Shown here: positions 1-12,489 of the stretch, piece after piece
How positions within the stretch are numbered: position 1 is the stretch's first letter
Layout: every line of letters begins with the position of its first letter
Assembly: GCA_019973155.2 (NCBI GenBank)
Contig: BPQB01000073.1
Location: forward strand, 1 to 64,000
Direction of reading: 5' to 3'
Source of the DNA: Phanerochaete sordida
Lineage: Eukaryota > Basidiomycota > Agaricomycetes > Polyporales > Phanerochaetaceae
DNA: 64,000 nt
Notes under the pieces: generated by a model
Database searches by the model: none
What the model was told of the DNA's origin: nothing
The model's input: only the letters and a program-made list of their open reading frames with translations
Made by a program: the position numbers and the translations under genes

Positions 1-972
1 ATGTTTTGCCTGCCCCCATCACTCTCGACTCGGTCTGCGGGAGGCGAATAAGCCGGCGTCGGGGCTGACAGCTGTCATCCGTTGCTTCTTGGCGCCAATC
101 CAGTTGGACCGATCGACTCTATACTCCGTGAAGCCTGTCGTAAGTCTCGCGCTGATCCCCGCCACGGAGGTTCGCCCGCCACAGAGAATGGAGCGGAGGC
201 ATGGGAGCGTCGCGATGATGACGTCGCCAATAGGCTTCGCGGTGATGTAAGTCGCCTGCGGCACCCCGGGCTGAGGGTTCCCGTGCGAACACACAGAGCT
301 AATAGCTAGGCGGATGGCAGGCTTGCTGCGATGCTCAAAAGGCGCATTCTTGATTACCTTTCCAACTGCGTACCTTGAACCCCGTCGGACTGCCCACGTC
401 AATGTGACTGCCAAGGCTGGTCAGGCCTACGCTTAAGCTTGTAATCATGGGTCCTGCAACACGCCCCGTCCGCCGCGCGCAGCGTCTGTGATAACTCTCG
501 CAGACGGCGAGGATCCCACGGTTCGGGCTGTACACCCCCTCACGTCGCCGCCGTCACTGATACGCGTCTCCTAGGCTCAGCCCGCCGATTGCAAGCCCTC
601 GCAGCAGACGACAAGCATGTCCGCATCGACGTGCGTGGGGCGTGCGCGGCGCGCCCTCGCTACACGCCACCCTGGGATCCAGCGCCTCTACCTCCCGCCC
701 CCCACAACTACCTCCCGCATCCTCATCAACTCGCCGTATCAGCCACTGTGCGCTAGAGAACGAAGTACGCAACACCGCTCCCGACGATCCCTCGTGCCCA
801 TCCCCCGTCGCCAGCGACGACACGGACAGCCCGCGCCCGTCGCGCAGCTGGCCCTATTTCATAGCGGGCGATGAGGCTCCTCTGGACAGCTGGCCCTCCC
901 GCTGCGCACCTTTCCGCCCCTGGAAAATCGACCCTGGCGGTCTTTCTACGCCGCTCGTAGCGAGCATCTCCC
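1..972. other. No confident gene; left-edge intergenic sequence
   Basis: I see only short overlapping open frames on both strands with no recognisable domain, and no clear splice-linked continuation. The right part (about 600-970) is the 5' flank of the transporter that starts at 973. Confidence 0.5.
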
Positions 973-2780
973 ATGATGGAGACAGCCTCTCTTTCGTCGA
1001 GCACTGGTCTCGACAAGCCCGGGTCGCTGGCCGACACGGCTGCTGGTGAGGCAGCGCCGGTCGACCGTGCATTTCATGCATGGGCTACCGTGCGTCCATC
1101 CTCTCATAATCTCTGGTCTCCGTGCTGCTACTTACCGCAGTGATCTTCCAGCTCCTAGCCTCGGCGACGATTGGCCTCCTGGTATGGGGCCTGCCGAACG
1201 CGTCGGGCGCGCTGCTCGCAGCGTACTTCGCGGACCCCCGCTATGCGGGCCAGCCGCACGCGGCGGACCGCCTGCCGTTGATCGGCACGCTGAGCACGGG
1301 GATTCTGTACTGCTCTGGTGCGTCCGAGGGCCTGCCGTCCGGGCTGCCTTACCGGGCGCTGTGTCTTGCTGGTTCGGTGTTCGGACCGCGGTGTGCTGAC
1401 GAGGTTGCTAGGCATCGTGATCTATCCGTTGATACATTGGGACTTGAGGCTGCGCAGGCCGTTCGTGTGGGCGGGCGTCGGAGTGTGCTTTCTGAGTCTG
1501 CTTGGGGCGAGCTTCACCACGAATGTATGGCTATCTCTGCTTTGTCGTGCTTATAGCTGATTGATCACGACACCCAGGTGACGATCCTGATTGCGCTGCA
1601 GGGCGTCGCGTTCGCCATCGGAGCGTGTACGTCGATCTTTCGCGGGACCTGAGCACGGAATCAGTCGCTGATATATTGCAGCGCTGGCGTACTGCCCGTT
1701 GATATCATACATGTCGGAATGGTGGGTCGAACGTATCGGCCTCGCCAACGGGATCATCGTCGCAGGCAAGTCTGATCCTCTTTTCGTCTCGCGCTCCCTT
1801 CCTGACAATATACCTGTTGAATACAGGCGACAATACCGGCGCAGTCCTCCTCCCGCTCATCCTCCCACCGCTCATCGCACGTTTCGGCATCGAGAACACG
1901 ACGCGCATCTACGCCGTCGCGCTCGTCGTGTGCCTGCTACCTGCGGCATACTTCGTGCGGCCGCGTCTGCCCGAGAGGCGCGCGCACGCGTCCACAAAAC
2001 CAAAGCGGGTATACCATCCCTGGATGCGCGACAGGCGCATGTGGCTGTTCCTTGTGATTAATGTCTTGCAGGGCCTCGCGTTCTTTGTGCCGCTGACGTG
2101 GCTCCCGAGTGCGTCTCTCCACCCCCTGCGTTCGACACGCGCGCTGACCGGCCTTGCCAGCGTTCGCCACGGCGCTCGGCCTGTCCGAGAGCCAGGCATC
2201 TGCGACGCTCACGCTCGTCAACGCGACCTCAGTCGTTTCTGCGCTTACCGCGGGCTGGCTAAGTGACCGCTGCAACGTCTGGATGCTCGCGTTCGTCTCG
2301 ATCATGCTCACTTCCGTGGCGACCTTCACGCTCTGGGGCCTCGCGTCGTTCTCGTTCGCGGGCGTGCTCGTGTTCAGCGTCGCGTACGGCCTGACCGCGG
2401 GCGGCTGGTCGAGCATGTGGTACGCCTTCGTGCGGCCGATCTCTGGTATGCCGCCCCCTATTCGCCTATTATGTGCAGAAACTCATGTTATGATAGAGGG
2501 AGACACAGCAGTGTCGACGACGCTCTTCGGCCTGCTGCTCTTCACGCGCGGACTCGGAAACATCGCGTCGACGCCAATCGCGACCGCGCTCCAGCAGACG
2601 CGGATCGTGGCGCTGCGCGTCGACGGAGCGCCGAGGCTCGGCTTCGAGGTCGCCGGAGGGCAGTACGCCGCGATGGTCGTGTACGCCAGCATGTGCTTTG
2701 CATGCGCTGCGGGCGTCGCTGCGCTTGGATGGTTCCTGGAGCGGAGGCGAGGGAGCGGACGGGCGATCGCGGATGCATGA
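973..2780 (+). CDS. MCT/SLC16-like MFS transporter (MFS1)
   Basis: Twelve-helix-type plasma-membrane transporter of the monocarboxylate/riboflavin-type (MCT, MCH-like) branch of the major facilitator superfamily; the substrate cannot be told. Exons: 973-1089, 1152-1317, 1412-1524, 1578-1626, 1682-1765, 1827-2108, 2161-2445, 2497-2780, giving 459 aa. Exon 1 ends in VDRAFHAW, matching the MCT signature DG(G/S)(W/F)(G/A)W before the first helix. Exon 5 encodes YMSEWWVERIGLANGI, matching the second MCT signature after helix 4. The short soluble N-terminus and central loop (PERRAHASTKPKR) fit the family. Intron 5 (1766-1826) uses a GC donor (GCAAGT). Two in-frame ATGs (973, 976) are possible. It is the first of six paralogues here and lies 410 bp upstream of a HET-like gene on the same strand. 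The frame is open in every exon, so the gene looks intact. Confidence 0.88.
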
Positions 2781-3189
2781 TGGGGCCATGCGCGCACGGC
2801 GGCGGGGTGAATATATTTTGAGACGTACGTTTGGATGTGGATATAGCGCAGCCGTTTCGCTGGAGGGCCTCGGTGTGCCATGAGCGGTCTTACGCGCATA
2901 CCGCGCTGCGTAGTCCGGGACATGCGGGGTGTTCTGTTCTTGGAGACATCCAGCTGTCAAATCTGACGAATGTTCATTCCAGGGATTTTGCGCTGGTTTT
3001 GGGTACGAAACACTCTTTGCTCCCGGGGTTTCTGATATGGAATCAAGAGGGCCCCGGATAATCGGGTTTTCGTACTGGCATAATCCTTAGACTCCAGCGC
3101 CCGGTTAAGGTGCATCAGTATGATGGACCATGCGCTGCATTCTCATGCCGCTCTTGCACCAGCACATCCACCTTGACGCCTCGGACAGA
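2781..3189. other. Intergenic, MFS1 to HET-like 1
   Basis: About 0.4 kb between two co-directional genes. It should hold the 3' end of MFS1 and the promoter of the next gene. I see no further gene in it. Confidence 0.5.
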
Positions 3190-5408
3190 ATGAGCTTGTG
3201 TTCTGTGGATCGTGAGTCTCCATGTCATGAAGTCGTGGCAAAGTGAAAGCTGATACTTGGTCCTTGGAAAGGCCAAGAACCGGAGAGTCCTGTAAACACG
3301 GATGAATCCAAAGACTCATCGACTAGTGAAGCGAATGGGAGCGCAAGCAACGTAAGTAAAAAAAATCTGCCCTTAACCAATGCCGGGTCCGTTACCAATT
3401 GTTGAACGCTTTCAAGGGAGAAGATCGTCGGCACCTCACATTCTCAATTCAAGGGGGATCCAGCGACATCGAAGAACCCCCGTGGGGATCCCCGTATCCC
3501 GATGGTACCGCCATTCTTCCTCCCTTCGTGAACGAACGACGCTATGCGCGCAAGACAAACTGGGGGCGTTCGGAGACTTCGAACGACGAGAATCGTCTCC
3601 ATGTGTGGGCAGTAGTTCAGCTAGCGGTATCGGACCCGCACCATAGCCTTCCAACTCATCTATTCACATCCTCTCGCGGGGGAGGAGCTGCTGCACTGCA
3701 GCCCACGCCACGGTCGCTCATTCCCTTCCAATGGATTCATGCCGACTCACACGCAATCTCAAATTCTCTCGCGGACAGGGCATGCTCTGCATTGGGCGTG
3801 GAGGGCCTCTTGGGCGCACTGAACGACGTCCTTGAGTCCAGCCTTGCCCTGGAAGACCCTGGAGTGCAAGAAACTCTCGAGCACTTTGCCTCCTCCGCAA
3901 TGGATTTTGGACAAGCCTATGGTCATCTGCGAATCATTCAAAAAGGCAATCTGCTCGGCTTTCTCACGATGCTTGAAGTCAGGCGGCAGGAGGACGAGGC
4001 GATGCGACAATATGCTACCCAGCCGACATCCATCGACGATGCAGCGATCCCTCCGCGGCGTGTCTGGGACTTGTACAGCAACCGTGTCCTTCCCTTCTAC
4101 GCCATCAACGAAGAGTCTGTACAAGCCATTGCCGTGAACCTCTGGACTGTCTCGCATAGTTGGGTCATCAACGACGCACGCCAGCTACTTTGGACTCCAA
4201 TCAACTCCAGGGAGTGGCCCGTACCCATTCCGCGGGACACGACGCTCGAGCACGTCCGCGTTGAGCTCCTAAACTTAGGCGCAGAGTACGCCTGGCTCGA
4301 CGTGCTGTGCCTGCGTCAGTACAGGGGCCAGGAGCACGAGCTGTCGAGGGTTGGGCCGGAGAACATCGAGAGGGCGCTGCAGGCTCAGGAGTGGGTGCGG
4401 TGCGAGCAGCTCCGCGCGGACGAGTGGCGGCTGGACGTCCCAACCATCGGGTCCGTGTACAGTGTCCAGCTTCCCTGCGTCACATACTTCAACGGCCTCG
4501 GCCTGCCGTTCGATCCTTCACCCGCGCTGCTCTCATCCGACCGCCACTGGCTCAACCGCGTCTGGACGCTTCAGGAAGGCAGCGACGAATGGATCCTTGG
4601 CGGCGCCACTGGAGCGTCCTCTGCGGACGCGAGGGATTTCTTCGCCTCTCATGCGCTCCCGGCGCTGCGCCACCGCCTCACCGAGCACAGCGCGGTGTGG
4701 GCGGAGGACATGCGCAGGCGCCACTGCACTACAGAGCTCGACAGGGTCCACGGCCTCGCGTATATCTTCAAGTGTGGCACGATGCCGGTCTACGACGAAG
4801 GCGTCGCGCCGGAAGATGCCTGGGCGATGCTGCTGCAGCACATCCCTGGAACCGCACGTCGAGACCTTGCTGCTCGGCACGTCCAACATTCCCCTAACGA
4901 CACAACGCTGTTCCCGTCTTGGACCCAATTCCTTCGCTGGACACTGCCCGGCGACATGGCTCCGGGTCGCCACGGGATAGAGCTCGTTGGCACGAACCGC
5001 AGCGGCGCTCCCTATCCTGTCTTCTACAGCGATATCGGCGTCGACTACTGGGGGCCGTTCCACATTGCTCGACTCGACTGCGGTTCCAGCAACAATTCTG
5101 ATGAGCTGATTGAGCTGCGAGCCCCAGACAAGAGCCACGAACCCTACAGAATGACAGGCCGGGTGGGCAATGCGTTGTCGGAGGGAATGCCCTACGTCCT
5201 CGTCGAGATTCACGCAGAAGCCGGAGTATGGATCGTCGCGGAAGTTAAGAAGGAGCGCAAGACCTTCTTGGGACGCCCCGCACTGGATCTGGTAAAGCGT
5301 GGGGGCCTGCTTGTGTCGGGAAAGCTACGGGTTCCGCTGCCTAACGGACCCAAGTTCGCTACTGCGGTCTATCGCTGCGACAATCCTGAGGTACAGGAAA
5401 CTTCGTAA
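3190..5408 (+). CDS. HET-domain-like protein 1
   Basis: Large cytosolic-type protein of about 697 aa. Exons: 3190-3211, 3272-3351, 3417-5408. The long frame has no ATG before its conserved start, and two short upstream exons with good splice sites supply one (less certain). A HET-like core spans about residues 250-415: WDLYSNRVLPFYA, TVSHSW, a Thr-Leu-(D/E)-x-V-R-V-E-L helix, AEYAWLDVLCLRQ, EWRLDVPTIG, VTYFNGLGLPF and NRVWTLQE. These correspond to the HET pattern of a conserved W-containing strand, WID.LCI.Q and W..QE blocks (PF06985-like, remote). No signal peptide or membrane segment is evident. Compared with its two paralogues it carries about 22 extra residues between CLRQ and EWRLD. HET proteins are known from fungal non-self recognition and cell death; a role for this one is inference. 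Confidence 0.78.
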
Positions 5409-7314
5409 ACGGGTACCAGAATTTGGAGCTGGAGATTGACTATCACAAAGGTGAGATGCTCTTCCAGTAGACGAACTGAGCCTCTGGCTGACCTTCGCGC
5501 CATAGGACTGGCAAGCGCAACCGAAAGCCTTCCGCGCGAACTTGGCGCGAACGCTCTATTGAGGCTACCTGAGAGGTTGAATCTGTGGAGGTTAATATTG
5601 CGCGAATCAAATCATTGGTTCTTACCCTCGATGTATATTCGGTGAATGGAACACGATTGAGAATCAGGATGCAATATTGCGGTACGCGGGAAAACCTCGG
5701 TTGAATAATAACCGCGGGCACGTGCCCGGCGCGGCATCTGCGTTTTGCACCCGACCATCATCATCCTCGGAATATTCGTGCCCGTGCAGACCTGTTGTCT
5801 ACCATTCGACTTACTCCTCCAACAGGCCTTATCACAGCACTGTATCGTCCTCGTAGCTCGCATTGAAGAACATGAGCTCCTCCACACATCTGCGAAGAGA
5901 CCTCCCATCCATGTCGTCTCGCGTCAAGTAGAGTCATGTGAAGGGCAGCCCTGAGGCCTGAGGCCTGATTAGCCTGATGGGTGGTAGTATGGCGTAGCGA
6001 GGGAGGACAGGGACGGTGCTGCCTGTAGTTGCCTCTGAGGTACGCTTCGCTAGTTCACGTCGGCCTTCCTGCAGTCTTACACGCTGTCCTTGGCCGTTTG
6101 TAAGGCCCTAATCCTTCCGTGTACGCATACGACAACCCTCATCCGCATGTTACTTCTCTAGATACTACCGACGCTTCTGGCAGACAGAAAGTGTAGTCGG
6201 CCTGGTGGGCTAAGCAAGCTACCGCTCCAGACTTCCTGGTACGCTGCTCGCTCTGCTAGACACATTCATCAGCTGATGCAGTCTTTGCCCGCTGCCACAG
6301 AATTTGGGCCAGTGATTTAAGTCGGACCTGGAGCTTCCGGCGAGATCAGGCAGACGACTTACATTTTTGACTGCGGTATGCGCTTCATCAAAGAGTTCGC
6401 CACCCAAACTTACTCTCTGTCCTTCAGGTGCATCTGAAAGCAGACATTATTCCGCCCTCAAGCTGTCAAATCTATTTCACGGATACGTGTCGACAACCCG
6501 TCTTGCTCACGCTGCTGGAAAACCGAAGTAGCGCTCTGCCATGAGTATTGTCGATTCGTGAGGCCACTGCATTAGCAGGCACCGTGCCCTCCGTGGCAGT
6601 TCTGACAGCTGCCGTTTCAATGAGATCTCCGTCCTTGAGCGCAGCCGATAGCGAGCCAGGCGTGCACTGTCCAGCCCCGAAGTGTGCGATACGGCGACTG
6701 CGCGCGCAGAAATGGACTGACGTTATCCCCGAAGAAGGCTCGTTCCCGTTCATCTACGCTATCTAAGGCTCCCTGCCGAGCGGCACCCGCCGAGTCTCCA
6801 AGCCTCCTGGCCCTGCGCCGTCAACACGCGTCATAACGCTGTGAAGCACGTTCAGCATCGCAAGCGTGTACCTACCAGCGACTTCGCTCCATGGCCCTCA
6901 TTCTCGTGTGTATAGGACTTCCACTATCTCCTAGTAGCTCATCGAATTCCTCTTCAGCACGACGATGCCCGACTTCGACTACGCCATCCAAACCGTCCCT
7001 GTGTTAACGACTACATGCCGGCGCCTGGCTATCGCTTCTCGAAGGCGATATGGTTCCCACTCGCGTCACTTGCCCTGAAAGCGGTGGTTCTGGTTACAGC
7101 CAGACCTTCCAAAACATAACCACGACTGATCACTGCGACCAGTTCATTCCGACCTTGTCCGACGCCGCCACTGCTGGCGGGCCTCGTAAGTGATTTCATA
7201 GCTACGCACTCCGACGAGTTCGCTTATAGGTCGAAACGGCCAGCACCGTCGTCTTTCACTTGACGTACATCGCTGTCGCAAATGGGGCGTCCATCCTCAA
7301 GCGTAGGGCGCGAA
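5409..7314. other. 1.9-kb intergenic region, possible gene remnant near 7050-7260
   Basis: No convincing gene. At about 7050-7260 a plus-strand frame encodes a Ser/Thr-rich stretch (TCPESGGSGYSQTFQNITTT) followed by a plausible donor/acceptor pair and then VETASTVVFHLTYIAVANGA, which could be a short remnant or small gene. It has no usable complete frame that I could reconstruct. The rest shows only short open frames. Confidence 0.35.
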
Positions 7315-9515
7315 ATGACGTCCGCGAGGAAGCCAGTACTGTCCCAAGAAGCTGTAGACGAATCGGCGCCAAGCGAGGTTAGCTGAGTACGTAACTATCC
7401 CCGAGGCAACGCTGACCAGCGATGCAGACTTCTATAATATTCAAACTATTGGAAATGGCAATACGAGTTGAGCATCCTCCCTGGGATCATGGCTGCCATC
7501 CGTCGTCGCTCGTCATGCTGCTGCCCTCCATGGTCGACTACCGGTCCATGACTCGTCGACATAGGAACCCCAGAGACGACTCGCTTATCCCTCCCGAGAC
7601 ACGTCTGATGACGTGGGGCATTGTCAAGATGGCGGAGTCTGGCATCTTCCCCGAGCAAGCTCTCTTCACGACCTCGGACACGCGTCCAGGCAGGGAGTTC
7701 TCTCTGGTCCCTGAGCCACGGTCGTCTGTCCCCTTCCAGTGGGCCCACTTTGGGCCAGGAGCGATACCGAGCGCGCTCGCAAATAAGCTGTGCTCTACCA
7801 TGAGTATCCGAGGACTGCTAGCGACACTCAACGACGTCCTCGGTACGACGCATGGACCGGATACTCCTGGACTCACCGAGTGTCTGAAGCACTTCTCTGC
7901 CACCTCTCGGGACTTCGGCGAGTTGTACGGCATCCTGCGAGGTTATTGGCACTCTGACCTCACTCAGCTTGTGGCACATCTCTCTGAAAAGCGGGCAAAG
8001 GACGAGGCGATGCGGCGGGACGCTGTACGTGAGGGCTATATTTCGAACCCTTTTGTACGCCCTCGACGGGTATGGGACCTCTACAGCAACCGCGTCATCC
8101 CCTACTACGCCCTCCCGCCATGCCCTCGCTCTCGAATCCCGGACAATGTATGGACCGTCTCGCACAGCTGGGTGCCTGAGGACGCGCTCCGGCGAGTCTG
8201 GACGACCATCAATGGCAAGGAGTGGCCCGTTCCCATCCCCGCCGACACCACCCTCGAGCATATTCGAGTCGAGCTACTCAATTTTGCCGCCGAATACGTC
8301 TGGCTCGACGTTCTGTGCCTTCGACAAGAAGGACATCCCGAAGACGAGGCGCAGAGAAAGGAGGAGTGGCGGCTCGACGTGCCCACGGTCGGGCACGTGT
8401 TCTCCTTTCCCGACGTCCCTTGCATCACCTACTTCAATGGGCTAGGACGCCCCTTCACACCCTCGCTCAGTGCGCTCGCGTCTGACTACCACTGGCTCAA
8501 TCGCGCGTGGACGGTGCAGGAGGCGACCGAGTCCTGGCTCCCGGGCGGGGCGACCGGCGCGACCTTCCCAGCCGATGCCATCGCTCTGTTCAACAAGCGA
8601 CATGTAATTCCCGCCAAGTCACGACGCGACCCTCGCGATCTCGCGCAGAAGAAGAGTTTCACGGATGCACCCGCACTCCTGCGCGAGCGGCGCTGCACGC
8701 GCGAACTCGATCGTGTATTTTGCCTCGCGTACCTGCTGCAGTGCGCGACGCTCCCGGCGTATGACGCGGGCGCAGGCGCGGACGCCGCGTGGGCCGAGCT
8801 ACTGAAGCACCTGCCGCCCACAGTGCGCACGCCGCTCCTGTGGTACGGCGACGGCGCCGCGTGGCCGACGTGGCCGACGTGGACGCAGTTCCTCGAGAGC
8901 AAGCAGGACCGCCTCGCGGCGCCGTGGGGCGCGTCGAAGGACCAGCTTCTCCGGCTCGTCGACGGGAGCGAGCTGGGCACGCCGGGGCCGGGGACGTTCT
9001 ACCACAAGATTGGGCTATTCGGGCCCTGCATCGTCGTTGGGCGGCGGAGCACTGAGCAGGCGGGCGTTGAGGAGCTCACGCTTCGGCGCGAGAGCGATCC
9101 GCACTGGCGGCGCTCGTACAAGCTCATCGGGACGATCAGCGGGGACGTCGTCCGCGGTAAGACGTACGCCTTCCTTCAGCAGTCACCGAGCTGGACGTGG
9201 CTCGTCGTCGAGGTTGTCGGGCAGCGGCAGCTCGGGGGCGAGGCGGCGGTCGAGGTGGTCAGGCGCGGATGTGTACGGTCGCATTCTACGCAGGGCCTCC
9301 CGTCTGTACCATCAACCGCCACGGTGGTGTATGTTCCTGCGCCGCCGGACCAGCCGGTGCCAAGCACGCCTCGAAGTGACGTTCCGCCAGCGGGCGTCAG
9401 CTGGGTCAAGCTGCGGATGACCAGATGGAGTCGGTCCTTCTCTTCCCGTACGTCTCGCCTTATGTGCATTTTTGCGCTTATCAACCCATGCTCATGCTAT
9501 GAAGCTGCAGCTTGA
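7315..9515 (+). CDS. HET-domain-like protein 2
   Basis: Paralogue of the gene at 3190-5408. Exons: 7315-7377 and 7428-9515, giving 716 aa; the first exon is short and inferred from splice signals (GTTAGC donor, CTGAC branch, GCAG acceptor) and from alignment with the two-exon paralogue at 58515. The HET-like core at about residues 234-380 shows WDLYSNRVIPYYA, TVSHSWV, AEYVWLDVLCLRQ, EWRLDVPTVG, ITYFNGLGRPF and RAWTVQE. An N-terminal conserved block (EHPPWD, then PRSSVPFQWAH) and a C-terminal block with a VVRRGCV motif are shared with the other two copies, so homology extends beyond the HET core. The last 35 or so residues are unique. Its 3' end converges on a transporter 249 bp away. Confidence 0.78.
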
Positions 9516-9764
9516 GCGAGACACTGCAACCCAGAGTTCATGGACGATCATGAAATTCTATGCGAAATGGACAATACAATGTATGGTATGCGATAGATGA
9601 TACAAGCCCTCTATTACATTCTACGTTATCCCCAAGACCCAGATAAATGCAGAGTCTCAAAATATCCCCGAGTGACAGACCCTCTATAACATCCCAGACA
9701 ATCCCATGAAACCCGCGAATAAATACCCATAAATACCACCGAATCCCAGCGACTCTCCGCGGCT

Positions 9765-11602
9765 CTACACCTTGCCCACCTGCTTCTTGCTGCGCTCTCT
9801 GCGGTCGAGCGCCCAGCCGACGACAGTCAGGGTTGCGCCGGCAGCGAAGCACACGCTGGCATACACGATCACGCCGAGGTACTGCCCGCCGTCGACCGTG
9901 AACCCGAGCCGCGGCGCGCCGGCGGGGAGGATGTCGAGTGTCGCCTGCTGCAGCGCGGTCGTGACCGGCGTCGACACGAGCATGCCGAACCCGCGCCCGA
10001 GGAAGAGCACGCTGAAGATCGTCGTGGCGAGCGCCGCGTCGTCCGCTGCACAGCGCGCGTCAGCTAGCACACAGCAGGGGACCACGCGCACGGGCGTACC
10101 AGCAACCGGCCGCACGAACCCGCTCCAGAGACTGCTCCACGCCCCCGCGCAGACGCCGTACACCGCGCCGCACGCGAGCACGCCCGCGAGCGATACAGAC
10201 GCGACGCCCCAGAGCAGCACCGTCGCCGCGCACGAGAGCACGAGCGAGCCGAGCGCGAGCGCCCACACGCTCGCGCGGTCGCTTGCCCAGCCTGCGGCGA
10301 GCCCGCCGAGCGTCATGCCGCCGTTCGCCAGCGTGAGCGCGAGCGCGGCGTGCGAGGGCGTGAGGCCGAGGGAGGCTGCGAAGGCTGAGTGGTGGGAGAA
10401 GCGTCAGTGGGAGGAGCTTGGGGGAGAGGGGAGGGAGGGCGTACTGGGCAGCCAGGTCGTCGGCACGAAGTGCGCGAGGCCCTGCAGCGTGTTCATGATC
10501 GCAAAGAACCAGAAGCGGCGGTCGCGGAGCCACGCGCGCGTCTTCTCCTCAGACTTCCCCGCCTTCTTCATCTCCTTCGCCTCCTTCGTCGCACAGTTGG
10601 AGGACTGCGCAGGCGTGCGCGCCTTCATGACCCACGCCGCAGGCAGGAGGCACACCGCGAGCGCGAGTGCGTACACGCGCGTCGTCTGCGCGATGCCGAG
10701 GCGCGCGATGAGCGGTGGCATGATGAGCGGGAAGAGCACGCCGCCGGCGTTGTCCGCTGTGCATTCCGTCAGTATATGTGTGTCACAGCGCGGTGCGAGG
10801 GGAGGGGTACACACCGCCGAAGAGGATGCCGTTCGCGAGCCCGCGCCGCGCGACGAACCACTCGGACATGTACCAGATAAGCGGGCAGTAAACGAATGCT
10901 GTGGGTAGATTGGTTAGAGGCAGGGAGGGTTGGGACTGGAGGAAGGACGTACCGGCGCCGAGGCCGAACATGACGCCTTCGAGCGCGAGTAGCATCATGA
11001 TCTGTAAGTAAGGAAGTGAGCTAGGACCGAGCAGCAGGGGGTGTTAGAACGTACATTCGTCGTAAAGCTCGCCGCAAGCAGGCTGGTGAAGCAGAGCAGT
11101 GTGCCGGTCCAGACGTAGACCTTCCGGAGGCGCGGCCAGCACCGGATCGTGGGGTGGATGACAATGCCTGAAATCAAGCGTCAGACAGCCCTGAGCGACC
11201 CAGATATTCATCGTCGTACCTGAGCAATACAGAATCCCGGTGCAGAGTGTGCCGATGAGCGGCAGGATGGTCTCAGCGTTTGGCTGCGAGGAATATATCT
11301 CGTCCTCGAGGAACGCTGCGAGGAGCACGCCGGCGGAGTTTGGGAAGCCGAAGACGAAGAGGCCCATCAGGCACGATGCGGCGAGCTGCAGGAGCGGGTG
11401 AGTAAACGCTGCAGAGATCGCCGGGGATACTTGCCGTGGACCACGCGGCAAAGCCGCGATCGACAGGGGGAAGGACCGGCTTGAAGACGAGCTCGGGAAG
11501 GGTGTCCAGGTGCCGTTCGAGATCGTCCGCGACCTTGTCAGGGAGGCTGTCCTTGGATATGGCATCCCGGACCTTGGCGAGATCGTGTGCCTTGGTGTGC
11601 AT
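9765..11602 (-). CDS. MCT/SLC16-like MFS transporter (MFS2)
   Basis: Intact eight-exon paralogue of MFS1, 485 aa. Exons on the minus strand: 11435-11602, 11220-11385, 11055-11167, 10953-11001, 10815-10898, 10445-10756, 10100-10384, 9765-10045. It carries the N-terminal MCT signature (PPVDRGFAAW) and YMSEWFVARRGLANGI after helix 4. The cytoplasmic loop in exon 6 is the longest of the six copies and is lysine-rich (KEAKEMKKAGKSEEKTR), which is the main difference in length. Intron 1 has a GC donor (GCAAGT). The gene converges with HET-like 2. Substrate unknown; an MCT-type proton-coupled carrier is the family expectation. Confidence 0.88.
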
Positions 11603-11700
11603 GGTGAGGGTGCGAGGAGCGGGAGGAGATGACCGGAGAGGGGATGAGGATCTCGGTGGTGTTGGCTGCCTGGTGTTTGTCTTGCATGTCCGACTAGGCT

Positions 11701-11708
11701 TTTATAGG
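11701..11708 (-). promoter_or_regulatory. TATA-like box of MFS2
   Basis: On the minus strand the sequence reads TATAAAAG-like about 100 bp upstream of the MFS2 ATG at 11602, a usual place for a fungal TATA element. Confidence 0.4.
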
Positions 11709-12489
11709 CCAAAAGCGGCCGTTACTGACTTCAGCGGACGCGCTTTGCTCATTGCTACTTGCGCCAAGGCTCCGCTGTGTCTGTAGAAAGCCGCATACGC
11801 ATTGCTGCGATCTCGAGTCCCGACCATAGCGCGGTGTGCGGCCGTGCTGCGGCCATGGTTTCCTCGCAGTCAGAATAGGGCCAGGACATCGCGAACCTGG
11901 GCTCACCGGAGTCAAGCTCCCTCCGGGCTTCAAAGCTTCACTGCTGCTGAGCACTGGAGAGATCACTCATTGCCCGACGCCCCGACGAAAATCCCTTGTC
12001 GCCCTGAGAGAGGGCGGTCTAACGCAACTGTGCTTCTCCCGCCGCAAATCTGTGATAGCAGTATCTGCACCCCTTGATGCACTCTTGTGTACACGTACTG
12101 TGCGAGCTTCGTATCTCGAGTGTTGCTGTGTAGGTGTCTCCGAGCATGAAGGAGAGGGCTGGCCCGGAGAGCGTGGCCGTGCAGGTCATGTCGTCACCAC
12201 ATCCAATCCATGACAACACTTGCTCGACATGGCCTGATGCACATCTGTTAGGCTTCTGTCGCCGACAACCCTGCGCGTAGGCAGATTGAGAGATCAGAGA
12301 CGGTCGCAGAAAGTTCAGGTTCCTGGCTGACCGTGCGGTGTATGTCCGGGGCCTGCATCGCGGGCGTCTCCACGCAAAGACCGAGAGCTAAAGCAGAGTA
12401 CGAGTATCTAGGTCCTGAAAAGTGGAACATCAATCTCGTAAAAGCTGAATGAAGGAGAATTGTGCTTACATGACTCGTCCTTGTAGTCC
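11709..12489. other. Intergenic, no gene recognised
   Basis: Upstream flank of MFS2 and the approach to the degenerate repeat array. Open frames are short and carry no motif I recognise. Confidence 0.45.
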
